Part shown: one piece after another, positions 54,001 to 64,000 of the stretch
Layout of the letters: the number at the start of each line of letters is the position of its first letter
Position numbering within the stretch: the stretch's first letter is position 1
DNA from: Nemania diffusa
Lineage: Eukaryota > Ascomycota > Sordariomycetes > Xylariales > Xylariaceae
Assembly: GCA_038501195.1 (NCBI GenBank)
Contig: JBBPUQ010000002.1
Location: forward strand, 4,851,001-4,915,000
Reading direction: 5' to 3'
DNA length: 64,000 nt
The notes under the pieces: generated by a model
What the model was told of the DNA's origin: nothing
Database searches by the model: none
The model's input: the letters and a program-made list of their open reading frames with translations, nothing else
Made by a program: the position numbers and the translations under genes

Positions 54001-57000
54001 TAGACACAAAAGGGAACGAACGAGATGCTCGAACATTACATTCGATAACCTTGATGTCGTTATCTTTCGCGATGAACTGGATGTTGAAGGGTCCAGTGAC
54101 GTTGAGCTTAGCACCAATTTTTCTAGTAGCCTCTTCTATACGTCTAATCGTTGTCGGTTCAAGATCTTGTGGGGGTAGGATGAGTGTCGCATCACCCGAG
54201 TGGACGCCAGCATTTTCGACATGCTCCGAAATGAAGTGTCCTACAACAGTACCATCTTTTGCCACAGCATCCATCTCAATCTCCTTCGCGTTTTCAATGT
54301 ATTTAGTGATTACAACTGGATGTTCGCGAGAGACATCAGCAGCTTGCTGGAGATACAAGTCTAAATCTGCCTCCGAGTAGACTGTGTTCATAGCTGCACC
54401 GGATAGCACGTATGATGGTCGAACCAAGACGGGATACGAAACCTTCTGACAAAATTCCTTGGCGTCTTCAAAGCTGGTGAGCTCCTTCCAAGTCGGCTGA
54501 TCAACTCCAATTTCATCAAGCATACGCGAGAACTTGTATCGATTTTCTGCGCGATCAATCATCTCAGGAGACGTTCCGAGAACTTTAACCCCGGAACGTA
54601 GTAGAGGTAGAGCAATGTTATTTGGAGTTTGACCGCCCATAGCGCCGAGCACTCCGCTTGCCGATTCCATCTGGTATATATCCAAGACGGTTTCCAGATT
54701 GATATTCTCAAAATACAAGCGATCAGCCTCGTCGTAGTCAGTGCTGACAGTCTCAGGGTTGTAATTAACCATGATCGTCTTGAAGCCAGATTCTCGTAGA
54801 GTGCGGATTGCTCTCACGGAGCACCAGTCAAATTCGACAGAAGATCCTATCCGGTAGACACCCGAACCCAGGACCATGACACCATGGTCATTGAATCTGA
54901 TATCACTTTCTGAAGCGTTGTAAGTGAGATAGAGGTAGTTAGTGTACGCAGGAAACTCGGCAGCCACGGTATCGATCTGCTTAACAAATGGTGTAATGCC
55001 GGCTTCGAGCCTCATGCGTCTAACGGCTAGCTCATTGGAATCCCAGTACTTAGCCAATTGACGGTCACTAAACCCTAGGCGTTTGCCTTGAAGGAGAAGG
55101 TCTGGGCGCTTAGAAATCTGGGTAGTGTTGTACTTGGTCATGGCTTTACCGAAGTTACTCAAACCCATGAGCTTGTGTAAGAACCACTTATCAATCTTGG
55201 TCAGCTCCCAGATCCTGTCAACCGAATAGCCAGCGTCCATAGCATTAGCAATGGCAAAAAGTCGTTGATCAGATGGTGTTTGTAATTCATCATCGATCGA
55301 CATTAGTGCCTTTGTCTCTCCAAACCCGAGGTTGTGGAAATCGATGGCACGGATTGCTTTCTGAATGGCCTCCTCAAAGGTTCTTCCAATGCTCATGACT
55401 TCACCTACACTCTTCATTGAAGAGCCAAGTTGAGTAGAGACCCGGGTGAATTTCTTCAAATCCCATCGCGGCATCTTGACAACGACATAGTCCAGGGAAG
55501 GCTCGAAGCAGGCACACGTCACTTTCGTGACTGCGTTCTTGATGTCCCGAAGAGGAATACCGAGTCCTAGCTTCGCAGCGATAAAAGCCAATGGATATCC
55601 TGTGGCTTTAGAGGCTAGCGCAGACGAACGCGACAAACGGGCGTTGACCTCGATAATGCAATACTCCCTAGAAAAGGGGTTTAGAGCGTATTGGATATTG
55701 CACTCTCCAACCACTCCCAGATGGCGAATGACATTGACTGCGGTTGTTCGTAGCATGTTATAATCTTCATCGGAAAGGGTCTGGGACGGCGCAACGACAA
55801 TAGAATCACCGGTGTGAATACCAAGGGGATCAAAGTTCTCCATGTTGCACACCGTGATACAGTTGTCCTGAGCATCTCGGACGACTTCATACTCGATTTC
55901 CTTCCAGCCCTTCATGCTTCTCTCAATAAGCACTTGAGGGCTCACTGCTAAGGCTTTGCTGCAGAGATCCAGGAGCTCAGCTTCATTGTTAGCGAAGCCG
56001 CTTCCTAGACCACCCAAAGCATACGCCGCTCTGACGATAACAGGAAATCCAATACCCTTGACTACACGCATAGCTTCATCCACACTACTTGCGGAGGCGG
56101 ATTTAGCACATTTCTCACCAATGGAGTCCATGCTTCGAGCGAATAGCTCTCGATCTTCCGTTGTGATAATAGTGTCAATGGGGGTACCGAGGACCTGGAC
56201 TCCAAGCTCCTCAAACTCGTCTTTCAACTGTATACCTACTTGCAAAGCAGTTTGGCCACCAAAAGTGACGTAAATAGCGTCTGGGCGCTCGTGTATGATG
56301 ACCTTTCGCACGAAATCGGCTGTTACTGGAAGGAAGTACACCTTATCGGCGAGGCCTTTCGATGTCTGAATCGTTGCGATATTGGGGTTGATTAGAACGG
56401 TGTAGATGCCTTCTTCTTTCAGCGCTTTAATGGCCTGACTACCAGAGTAATCGAACTCTCCAGCCTGACCAATACTCAAGCCGCCGCTACCAAGAACCAG
56501 TACCTTTTTGACATGGACTCTTGGGTGTAGTTTCTCATTTTCCTCGTATGTACCACCTGGGAAGCTCACAGGCGATTCTAATAACTTAGAATCTTCTGCA
56601 CAATTAACGATTGTGCTTATGAAAACGTCGAATAAGAACTCTGTGTCTCGAGGCCCAGGCGTGCTCTCTGGATGGAATTGCACACTGAAGTAGGGTTTAC
56701 TGACGTGCATGATTCCCTCGTTACTACCGTCATTGGCATTCACAAACAGCTCCTTCCATTCATTTTGGGGCAGTGTTGGAGCGCTGACTGCGAAACCATG
56801 GTTCTGGGAGGTAATGTGACACTTGCCAGTGATCATGCTCGTACAAGGAATGTTGTGTCCACGGTTACCGAACTTCATCTTCTCGGTACTAGCACCGGCT
56901 GCCTGTGCAAGGAGCTGGTGACCAAGACAGATTCCAAACACAGGCGTACGGTTAAGCTTTAGAACCTCCGTAATATGCTTGACTGTAGTGTCGCGCAGTA

Positions 57001-57917
57001 CTGCCGGGTCGCCTGGCCCATTCGAGATAAAAAGACCATCGTAGTCCTTCTCGCTGGCAAAGTCGTAATCCCAAGGACAAACTTTAACTTCAACGCCCCT
57101 ATTTAGGAAACATCGCAATTGGTTGTTTTTCATACCAACATCAAGGCAGAGAACACGGATGGTGCGGCCGGAGGGATGCTTCAGGGCAGATTCAGCAGTC
57201 GGCTTGTATAGCTGTACCTTCTTAATGGAAACTAGGGCCGATTAGCTATACTCGAAGGAAAGGGTTTGTAGCACATGGTTTACCTTCTGCAACTAAATTC
57301 TTGGTGTTAGGATTAACCCAATCGAGAGACTCGAAGTGTGGTCTCCAATCCTTGCCAATCAGCAGACTAGTCGTGTCTCCATTGACAATTCCATTGGAGT
57401 TCCCGTTCGTCAGGCTAGATTTCTGAAGAAGCATACGGCCGAGCATGCTGCCCTCCTGGCGGATGCGCTCAGTCAAAGCTCTAGTGTCGACTCCATACAT
57501 GGCAGGCACACCTTGTTCCTTGAGCCATGTTCCGAGGGAGGAGGTAGCTAGGAAGTGCGAGTAGTCTTCGCCAGCGTAAGAAGAAACAACAAGACCGGCA
57601 ATGTGTATCTCGGAGGATTCAAAGTGAGCAGGGCGGTCGCGTAAAAGCTCATCCATGGTCTCTCGAGACGGCACGCCATAGTTTCCCACCAGGGGAAAGG
57701 TAATGACTAGGATCTGACCGCGGTAGGAGGGGTCCGTGATGGACTCTGGGTAACCAACCATGCCGGTTTGGAAGACCAATTCACCAGCCATGCTCTTTTT
57801 GGCACCGAAGCTGTATCCTTGGTAGGAAGAACGATCTTCGAGATCGAGGCACATGAGCTCGTCATCTTTGCCGTCGACCAACCGCGCCGTCGAGGGCGGG
57901 TAATGCACAGGCTCCAT
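51068..57917 (-). CDS. URA2: Multifunctional glutamine-dependent carbamoyl-phosphate synthase / aspartate carbamoyltransferase
   Basis: This enzyme performs the first two steps of de novo pyrimidine synthesis and is the UTP-controlled entry point (yeast URA2, Neurospora pyr-3, Aspergillus pyrABCN). Exons are 57917-57284, 57231-51179 and 51124-51068, with introns of 52 and 54 bp; the product is 2,247 aa, the family's usual size. Domains in order: CPSase small-chain N-terminal domain (~1-210); class I glutaminase with C313 in FGICLGHQ and H398/E400 in QFHPES; the large CPSase domain with two ATP-grasp halves (starting [21 protein letters not shown] and, later, [18 protein letters not shown]); an MGS-like regulatory domain; a dihydroorotase-like region; and ATCase with [22 protein letters not shown] and HPLPRNDEV. 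The dihydroorotase-like region has [14 protein letters not shown] where active enzymes have an HxH metal site. It is therefore inactive, as in other fungi. Intron 2 has no stop in frame. Confidence 0.97.
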
Positions 57918-60900
57918 TGCGTGGTGTTATCTGGTGTACTTGGCCAGGGCTTGAGACAATGAATAGTATACAAATGAATTCCTCGGCGAGAGACAATCCA
58001 AAGACTGTGAAGGTGAAAAGAAAGTGAAAGTATAAACGGGCAGCTCGCCCTAATACTGAGAGACTGTGCTCGCTGCTCAATTGATCATACCGGGCTGGGA
58101 CTAATAGCACACGGTACAAAGAATTGCTATTTGCAGCTCTGTGGTATAAAAGGTTGAGAGCGACTTGGTCTGCAATAAAGCAGAAGAGGGAAGAGAAAAA
58201 ATGAGACCGAAGTCGCCAGCTCGGTTTTTTTTTTTTTCACTTAGTTACGTCAAGCTAAGCACAGAAGTCGTGTGAATGGCGGGGCAAATGATTGGAGGGC
58301 CTAGCTGGTTGATGGAGGGGTATTCACGGCATTCACTGGCTGGACATGCGCTCCACTTTCGAGTCATCCAATCGGGTGAGCTTATTTTCTATGCAACCCT
58401 GGTCCAGGGACACAAACCTTGCAGCAAGATCCTGGTCCATGGTTTAAATGGTTCTACCTATGTAGGTCCTATCTGTACTGCCCATGTGTATTGATCATAT
58501 TCTTATAAAGTTGGCATTGTCCAACCATCTCCAGCTGAGCCTCTGCTTGAGACTAACTCAAAGAAATACAGCTAGTCCTCAGGTCGATCGATGGGCCTTA
58601 CAACTCTATTGCATCATACTGCTTACATTTGCCCTTGAATGCCTCTGCAGTACCTACCTATTCCCTGGCTCTACAACTAACGGTACTTATTTATTAATGG
58701 GGGACCAAAACCTACAGCCATCTACTAATTCCCCTCCTTGCAATAATCCACCCGAACTGATATACGTAGGTAGTTCGCCTTGCAGAATATGATGGTTCTA
58801 TTGGATGACTAGCTCTTTGATGTAAATAGCTTGGCAGGTACTGATGCTACGAGATCTATTAATATCGTTGTTAAGAATGTTTTACGTGTGCAACAATAGG
58901 TAACCTGATGCGAAAATTCATGTAAATATGGTGGTCTGCAAACTCATCCATTATCGAATTACACATACATGCTTTGCGTACATAGCCTACATATTACCTA
59001 TGTACCTAGGTAGGTAGCTTAAGCAATTCTGAGGTACCGGCGTGGATCACCTCTACTATTTTCTATTGTACTACGTAAGCTTGTCCGGTTTGTATCATGC
59101 GTTTCAAACAGCTTATAATTAGAATGGAAGCCTATTAACATTTCTCATTAAGTAGATAAAAGGATATCAATTCCTCGTATGCATATATAATGCTAATTAG
59201 GTATGCTACATTGCTTTGTAACGCCCCGTGGAACGATGTCGTCTCATTTGGCGGGTGATTGCATCGACTATGTTACCTTGGCTACTTACATTATGTACAT
59301 ATACATTACTTGTGGGCCCTTGTCCAAGATCGTAGGTCTTGTTAAGTGCTAGTGTTTTAGACACTGTTGTCTATGTATGTGTACGACATATTAATAAATT
59401 GTGTTTCTGCTACTCAAGCTACTGGATTTTTCTGTAAGACATGACTTACTAATAATAAAACGAGAGAGTGGACTAAAAGAGAGAAGGTGATGTCCATCTA
59501 GGAAGATACTCGTCTTTTATAGAGTACTCGGATTAGATCTGAAGCTCTCCAGGCCCGTTGCACCGATCGTATTAGCTGCATTTCATGAGCCTTGAAATGG
59601 GGGGGTTCGACGACGCAACTAATGCAGGCATAGGAGGAAGAAGGAAAGCGATATTCCCCATGCGCGTGCGCTACCGGCGCCAAAACTTGATCATACGCAC
59701 TTACCACGATCCGAGTGGCTAGGTAGTGCGAACGAGCGGTGTAAGGCCGTGGAGATCTCAATATCAATTCTGAAGATACCTCTCCCCATTGGTATCTACA
59801 GATAGTGAGAAGAAACAAGTCGTCACCAGGGGAGACAAGAGGGATATGGGCATGTAGAACATGCGTTGACAAACAATCACTGAGATTCAGGATATCCGTG
59901 AGGAGAAATATACGCTCTTTGTGTAGACCGAGCTGTGTTGCTTTACCTACATATATACATACCTACCTACCTCTTCAGGTTTGGGGTCGGAAGTTTGTAT
60001 GCATGCATGTTGGACAGCCACAAGCCTGCATACTTAGGTGAAACGGGCTACCGTACTAAGTCCAGTATGGTGCCAGACTGGGACTCGTACTCTACATAAG
60101 TGTCGGCTCCCGAGACAACATCTCGAAGTGCGTATCTATTTTGTAGGTAGTGTGCGTAGGTATACCACACCTATGCGTAGAGTAGGTGGTGTTTTAAGGG
60201 AAGCAGAGATAAACAAGACAACTCCCCACCACCAATCGTGAGATAAGAGGCAGTGGGTGGCGTATGATCTAATCATGCGACCCAATTGCACTGGCGAGCC
60301 TTCCCTCATTCGACGACGCGTGTGGGTGGCCATGCGGGATATGATATCGAGGTGTGAGATACCTACAATGCTCCCCTCCCTCGGCCCTTTGTAGAGTAAC
60401 GCTGTAACGATCTATATGCCGTAAGACGTAAACAGAAGTGAGAGCGGTGTGGACTCGTATATGTATATGAGAGAATACCTACATATCTACGCATGCCTAG
60501 GTAGTACATCCATCTGTAAGGTAGGTAGAAGGATTCGAAGTCCCAAATGTTCGGTTAGCTTGCCATGGCGTAGGTACCTACCCTGTGATTAGTATTATGG
60601 TACGCTGAGGTACGCTAGATGTCGAAGCTTGGCCTTCGAAGCTTGGATCAATCCTCGGTATGTTCGTGTTTATTATTAGTATATTTTAGATTTTAGACTA
60701 CGCAGTAGAGGACTGTAAAATACTGAAGAATGGGATACTCGCTCAGACTAGACCTTCCATCTAGTACATATCTAGCATGTAGGTAACATGATGCAACATG
60801 CATGAAGCAGCTTCTCTTATCTGGGGATGTGGGGCCACATGGTTACGCAGTAGACCTTGAACTAGCGGGTATTTACAGTCGTCTTCGCAGTACAGGCCTG

Positions 60901-61519
60901 CCCAGCCAGGTACCTGTACAGCACGATTTACCCAGTTATATACGCGTTCGCTACATGCAGCACTCGATGTCTCAACCAACAATAACCTTGTGACATCTCG
61001 TGCCTTGTCGCTCTTGTCATACTAAAATATTTAGTGCAGCTTCACCAAGCCGCGACTGCGACTGCGACTCCGCGGCGCCCGACTTAGACTGGAAGTGGAC
61101 TGGTAATACCTACCGATCAGGTAGTGTAACAATCGATACAATTAATTATCCTTGGCTCTTTGCAGACGCCTATCGATCTAGGTACATAGATAGGTAGTAC
61201 AGAATAAAGTAGGACCTTCTCGCCGCGTCCCACACAACCTTGTACATACCTAATTTCTATCTAAACCAGGTAGATCCCTTCCATCTACCTACAGAACTTA
61301 CCGTAGATAGATTTTAACTAACGGACATTCTCCTTTATTGTCCTTGACTCACCCCGTAGGACTGACTATCTGCTCCTAGTGGTCCTCAAATCGTCTTCCA
61401 CTCCATGCTACTCTAACTGTATCCCAGCGTATTGAGGTGGTAGGGGCTAGGATTGGCTTGTCTGTCCCGTCTCGACTTAGACGCGACACGACCTCGACAC
61501 AACCTCGACATTGCTCGAC
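57918..61519. other. Divergent intergenic region between URA2 and the cation channel
   Basis: These 3.6 kb separate divergent starts. A poly-T tract lies at about 58225-58238 near the URA2 side. CCTAGGTAGG motifs occur at about 59007, 60498 and elsewhere. The ~61,200-61,519 part is pyrimidine-rich leader for the channel gene. Frames such as 59498-59872 (-) have no recognisable domain. No gene is supported. Confidence 0.55.
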
Positions 61520-64000
61520 ATGATACCCACGGCGAAGGATGTGCTATCATCGCTGCTGCGGCCTAAGCCTGCCGTCCGTCGCGTCGACTCGCATCTCCTC
61601 GGCTCGCACCCCGAAACCCCATCTCCTGGCCCGGCGAACCGCGAGTATCTCGAGCGACGACATGCCACCGCTGATTTCACCGAGAATGATGATGACGACG
61701 ACGACGAGGAAGGCGATGGGGCGGAAGAGGAGCACGACAATGGCAACGAATTCGATCCCAACCACCCATCCATACGCTTCGCTGACCAGGGTCCTTTCCG
61801 AAGAAATCACAACCCTGTTATACCCCTGTTTTCTGCGAGCCATCTAGGTCTGAGCTCGACTCGTGTGCCGCTGTTTAGGTCTGCGAATGCTAACTAGGAG
61901 AGCAGATGCCCTGCCTGTTTACAACATCGTTCATGCGATTCGAATCATCGTCCAGACGAGGACGGAGACTTCGCTGTCCTGGGAACAGCTGCGCTCGCCA
62001 CAGGTATCGCAGTTTCTCGTCAAGCCAATGCAGCAACAGATTCGAACACAGCACTTCAGCCGAGCAACATTATATGCGTTGATGGCCAACTGCCTTCAAT
62101 TCGGCAAGGAGGGTCAGCTATACCCTGGCAATGCCGGCGTAAGCACCACGAGAGCCAAGGTCTGCGAGCTTATCGCCTTGAAATTGTTAAAGGAGTATAG
62201 CACGAGGGAACTCATCGATGCTTTGTCTTACGATTTTGACCCCCTCCAAGGGTCCACTCGCCCGCCCCCTTCGCCGAAGGGAAGGGCTCCGGGGAGCAGG
62301 GGGAGGACACCGTTTGCCAGGTCATCAACCCTTGAGGTTGCTATTCGCGCTTCTGCCAAGCATTTCGTCTCCCATCCACTCGTTGTCCAGCAGCTTGAGG
62401 CCATCTGGAACGGAGCCATCACTTTCTACTCTTCACACGACAATCTTCACCGTGTTCACGCTGAGGCACGGGGAGCCACGACATCCGCTCAGAGAGGCAA
62501 TGCCGATGCTCGAACTCCGTTACTAGGTCGCCAATTCCCCAAAGAGCAAGCTTCGCAGCTACCGATGCATGAAATTCCCGTTTGCCGAACAGTCGCTTTA
62601 TATGATCCGCGCAATGCTTCCCCCCTGAAACTGTCCCGACTACGTGTCCCCCGTTATCGTTACTTCCTGTCGACATGCTCATTATTCATCATGATCTGTT
62701 TGTTTCTCGCAGTTCTCATGGAACGTTCGAGCGTGATAACTTCCCTAGAATTGGTCTTTTGGTTCTGGAGCGCCGGGTTTATGCTAGATGAAGTCGTTGG
62801 CTTCAACGAACAGGGATTCTCCCTCTATGTCATGAGCTACTGGAATATTATAGACCTCGGGATCCTGTTGCTTTTGACTATCTACTACGGCATGCGCCTC
62901 TGCGGTGTCTTTCTGGTTGACTCTGCCCAATGGAATGAAATGGCGTATGAAGTACTCGCAGCAAATGCCATCTTCCTCCTACCTCGCATCTTCAGTGTTC
63001 TAGATCACTACCCATACTTTTCGCAGCTGTTGATCGCCTTCCGATTTATGGCGGAAGATCTCATGGCTTTGTTCGTTGTGATCTTGATCAGCTGCTCGGG
63101 GTTTTTTGCCTTTTTCACACTCACGAAAAACGAGGACAGTGCTGGCGATGTAGCTTATAAGATTTTTCAAATCCTGATGGGCTTTACGCCTGCTGCATGG
63201 GACGTGTGAGTTAACCCTTCGGGTGCTTCGATGGGCGATTGCTGACGTTGAGATTAGTTGGCCCAAGTACAGTTTCATTGAACGGCTGCTCTTAGTGTTC
63301 TTCCTGATCATCTGCCATTTCCTCGTTGCGTATGTTACTTTCGACCTATCTTCGATAACCGTAGTCTAACAAGTCTACAGCACCATCCTAATTACCGTGC
63401 TGACGAATTCCTTTACGGCCATCGCCTCCAATGCCAAAGAAGAGCACCAGTAAGTAACTTGCCTCTGCCACCGCCTAGTCACTAATGAGATGGTTAGATT
63501 CCTGTTCGCTATCAATACGATCTCCATGGTTAAGAACGATTCACTATTTTCGTACGTCGCACCCACCAATATATTGGCCTGGGTCCTCATCCCTTTACGT
63601 TATATCCTGCCAATTAGACGATTTGTCTTGCTTAACAGAACGGTCATTAAGGTGACACATTGGCCGATCTTGTTCTTGATATTCGTATATGAGAAATATT
63701 ATCTCGCATCGTGGATTTATGAGCCTACGGACTTGGTCGAGAACTCAGGACGCGGAAAAGGGCGCGCCTTCTCGATCGCTGGTGCGACGAACAGAGCTAG
63801 TCTCTTTAGCCCAAATATTCGAACCCGCGAAGAGTCAATCGCTGGCTTTCAAAAAGATCAGGCTCTGGATGAGGTTTTCCGACGACAGCCAGATGCTAAT
63901 ATGATACGTACCCAGAGGAGACAGGAAAGAAGAAAGACACAAACAGCTATACGTAATTGGATGGACCAAAGCGACGAGATTGGAGAGAATCTATCACGAT
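61520..64000 (+). CDS. YVC1: TRPY-type (YVC1-like) vacuolar cation channel, 3' end cut by window
   Basis: This is a predicted calcium-permeable cation channel of the fungal TRP family. Yeast Yvc1 releases vacuolar calcium after osmotic shock. Exons: 61520-61847, 61906-63205, 63258-63329, 63381-63449 and 63498 to beyond the edge; introns are 58, 52, 51 and 48 bp. About 757 residues are visible and the frame is still open. The N-terminus has an acidic run (DDDDDDEEGD). A cytosolic helical domain follows (DALPVYNIVHAIRIIVQ, then WEQLRSPQVSQFLVKP). Transmembrane helices begin near residue 362: YFLSTCSLFIMICLFLAV, LVFWFWSAGFMLDEVVGF, WNIIDLGILLLLTIYYGM, ALFVVILISCSGFFAFFTL, a pore-side FKIL-like FQILMGFTPAAWDVW, and LLVFFLIICHFLVATILITV. 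A basic cytosolic tail begins after it. Intron 1 uses an unusual GTCTGA donor; it was chosen because it yields SHLDALPVYN with a GCTAAC branch. Paralogs exist in filamentous fungi, so orthology to YVC1 itself is likely, not certain. Confidence 0.86.

Noticed and set aside
53796..54380. 194-codon plus frame within URA2
   Set aside because: It is antisense to the CPSase domain and has no independent motif.
59498..59872. 124-codon minus frame
   Set aside because: No motif, and the composition is similar to surrounding non-coding DNA.

Overview
The window looks like nuclear DNA of a filamentous ascomycete (Pezizomycotina, most likely Sordariomycetes). The genes carry short introns (48-98 bp is typical) with GTAAGT/GTACGT-type donors and CTAAC/CTGAC branch motifs. 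The gene set is fungal: Spc24, Fis1, a URA2/pyr-3-type CPSase-ATCase fusion, a Zn2Cys6 regulator, a FunK1 kinase and a YVC1-type channel. No bacterial operon signals, CRISPR array or rRNA gene was seen. Exon joins were worked out by hand from splice signals and reading phase. For nearly every gene called here the exon lengths add up to whole codons.

Layout. 1-17.5 kb is a gene-rich block: a Gyp5-like TBC Rab-GAP (-), an SS18/SSXT-domain protein with a long Gln/His tract (-), a TatD-family hydrolase (-), a small membrane protein (+), and Spc24 (-) divergent from Fis1 (+). At 19.3-20.9 kb is an RNF126-like RING-H2 E3 ligase (+). 22.2-30.1 kb is an accessory compartment: a FunK1 kinase (-), a GAT/AAT microsatellite, a 454-bp AT-rich element with ~130-bp terminal inverted repeats and a TA duplication, a small GC-rich hypothetical gene (-), three decayed LTR-like repeats and an orphan two-exon reading frame. 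33.1-38.8 kb holds a six-exon Zn2Cys6 transcription factor (+) facing a hypothetical protein (-). 38.8-48.7 kb is a ~9.9-kb stretch with no gene I can support. 48.7-57.9 kb holds an Alr4036-type pyridoxamine-oxidase-fold protein (-) and the URA2 gene (-). From 61.5 kb to the right edge runs a TRPY/YVC1-type cation channel (+), cut by the window end.

The genes do not form an evident pathway or secondary-metabolite cluster. They are mostly housekeeping functions (membrane traffic, chromatin remodelling, kinetochore, mitochondrial fission, ubiquitination, pyrimidine synthesis, vacuolar calcium release) separated by long intergenic stretches. Those stretches are studded with CCTAGGTAGG/ACCTACCT motifs. 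The least ordinary parts are the 22-30 kb accessory compartment, the 9.9-kb desert, and a possible membrane-anchored isoform of the RING ligase. I found no convincing new multi-gene system.
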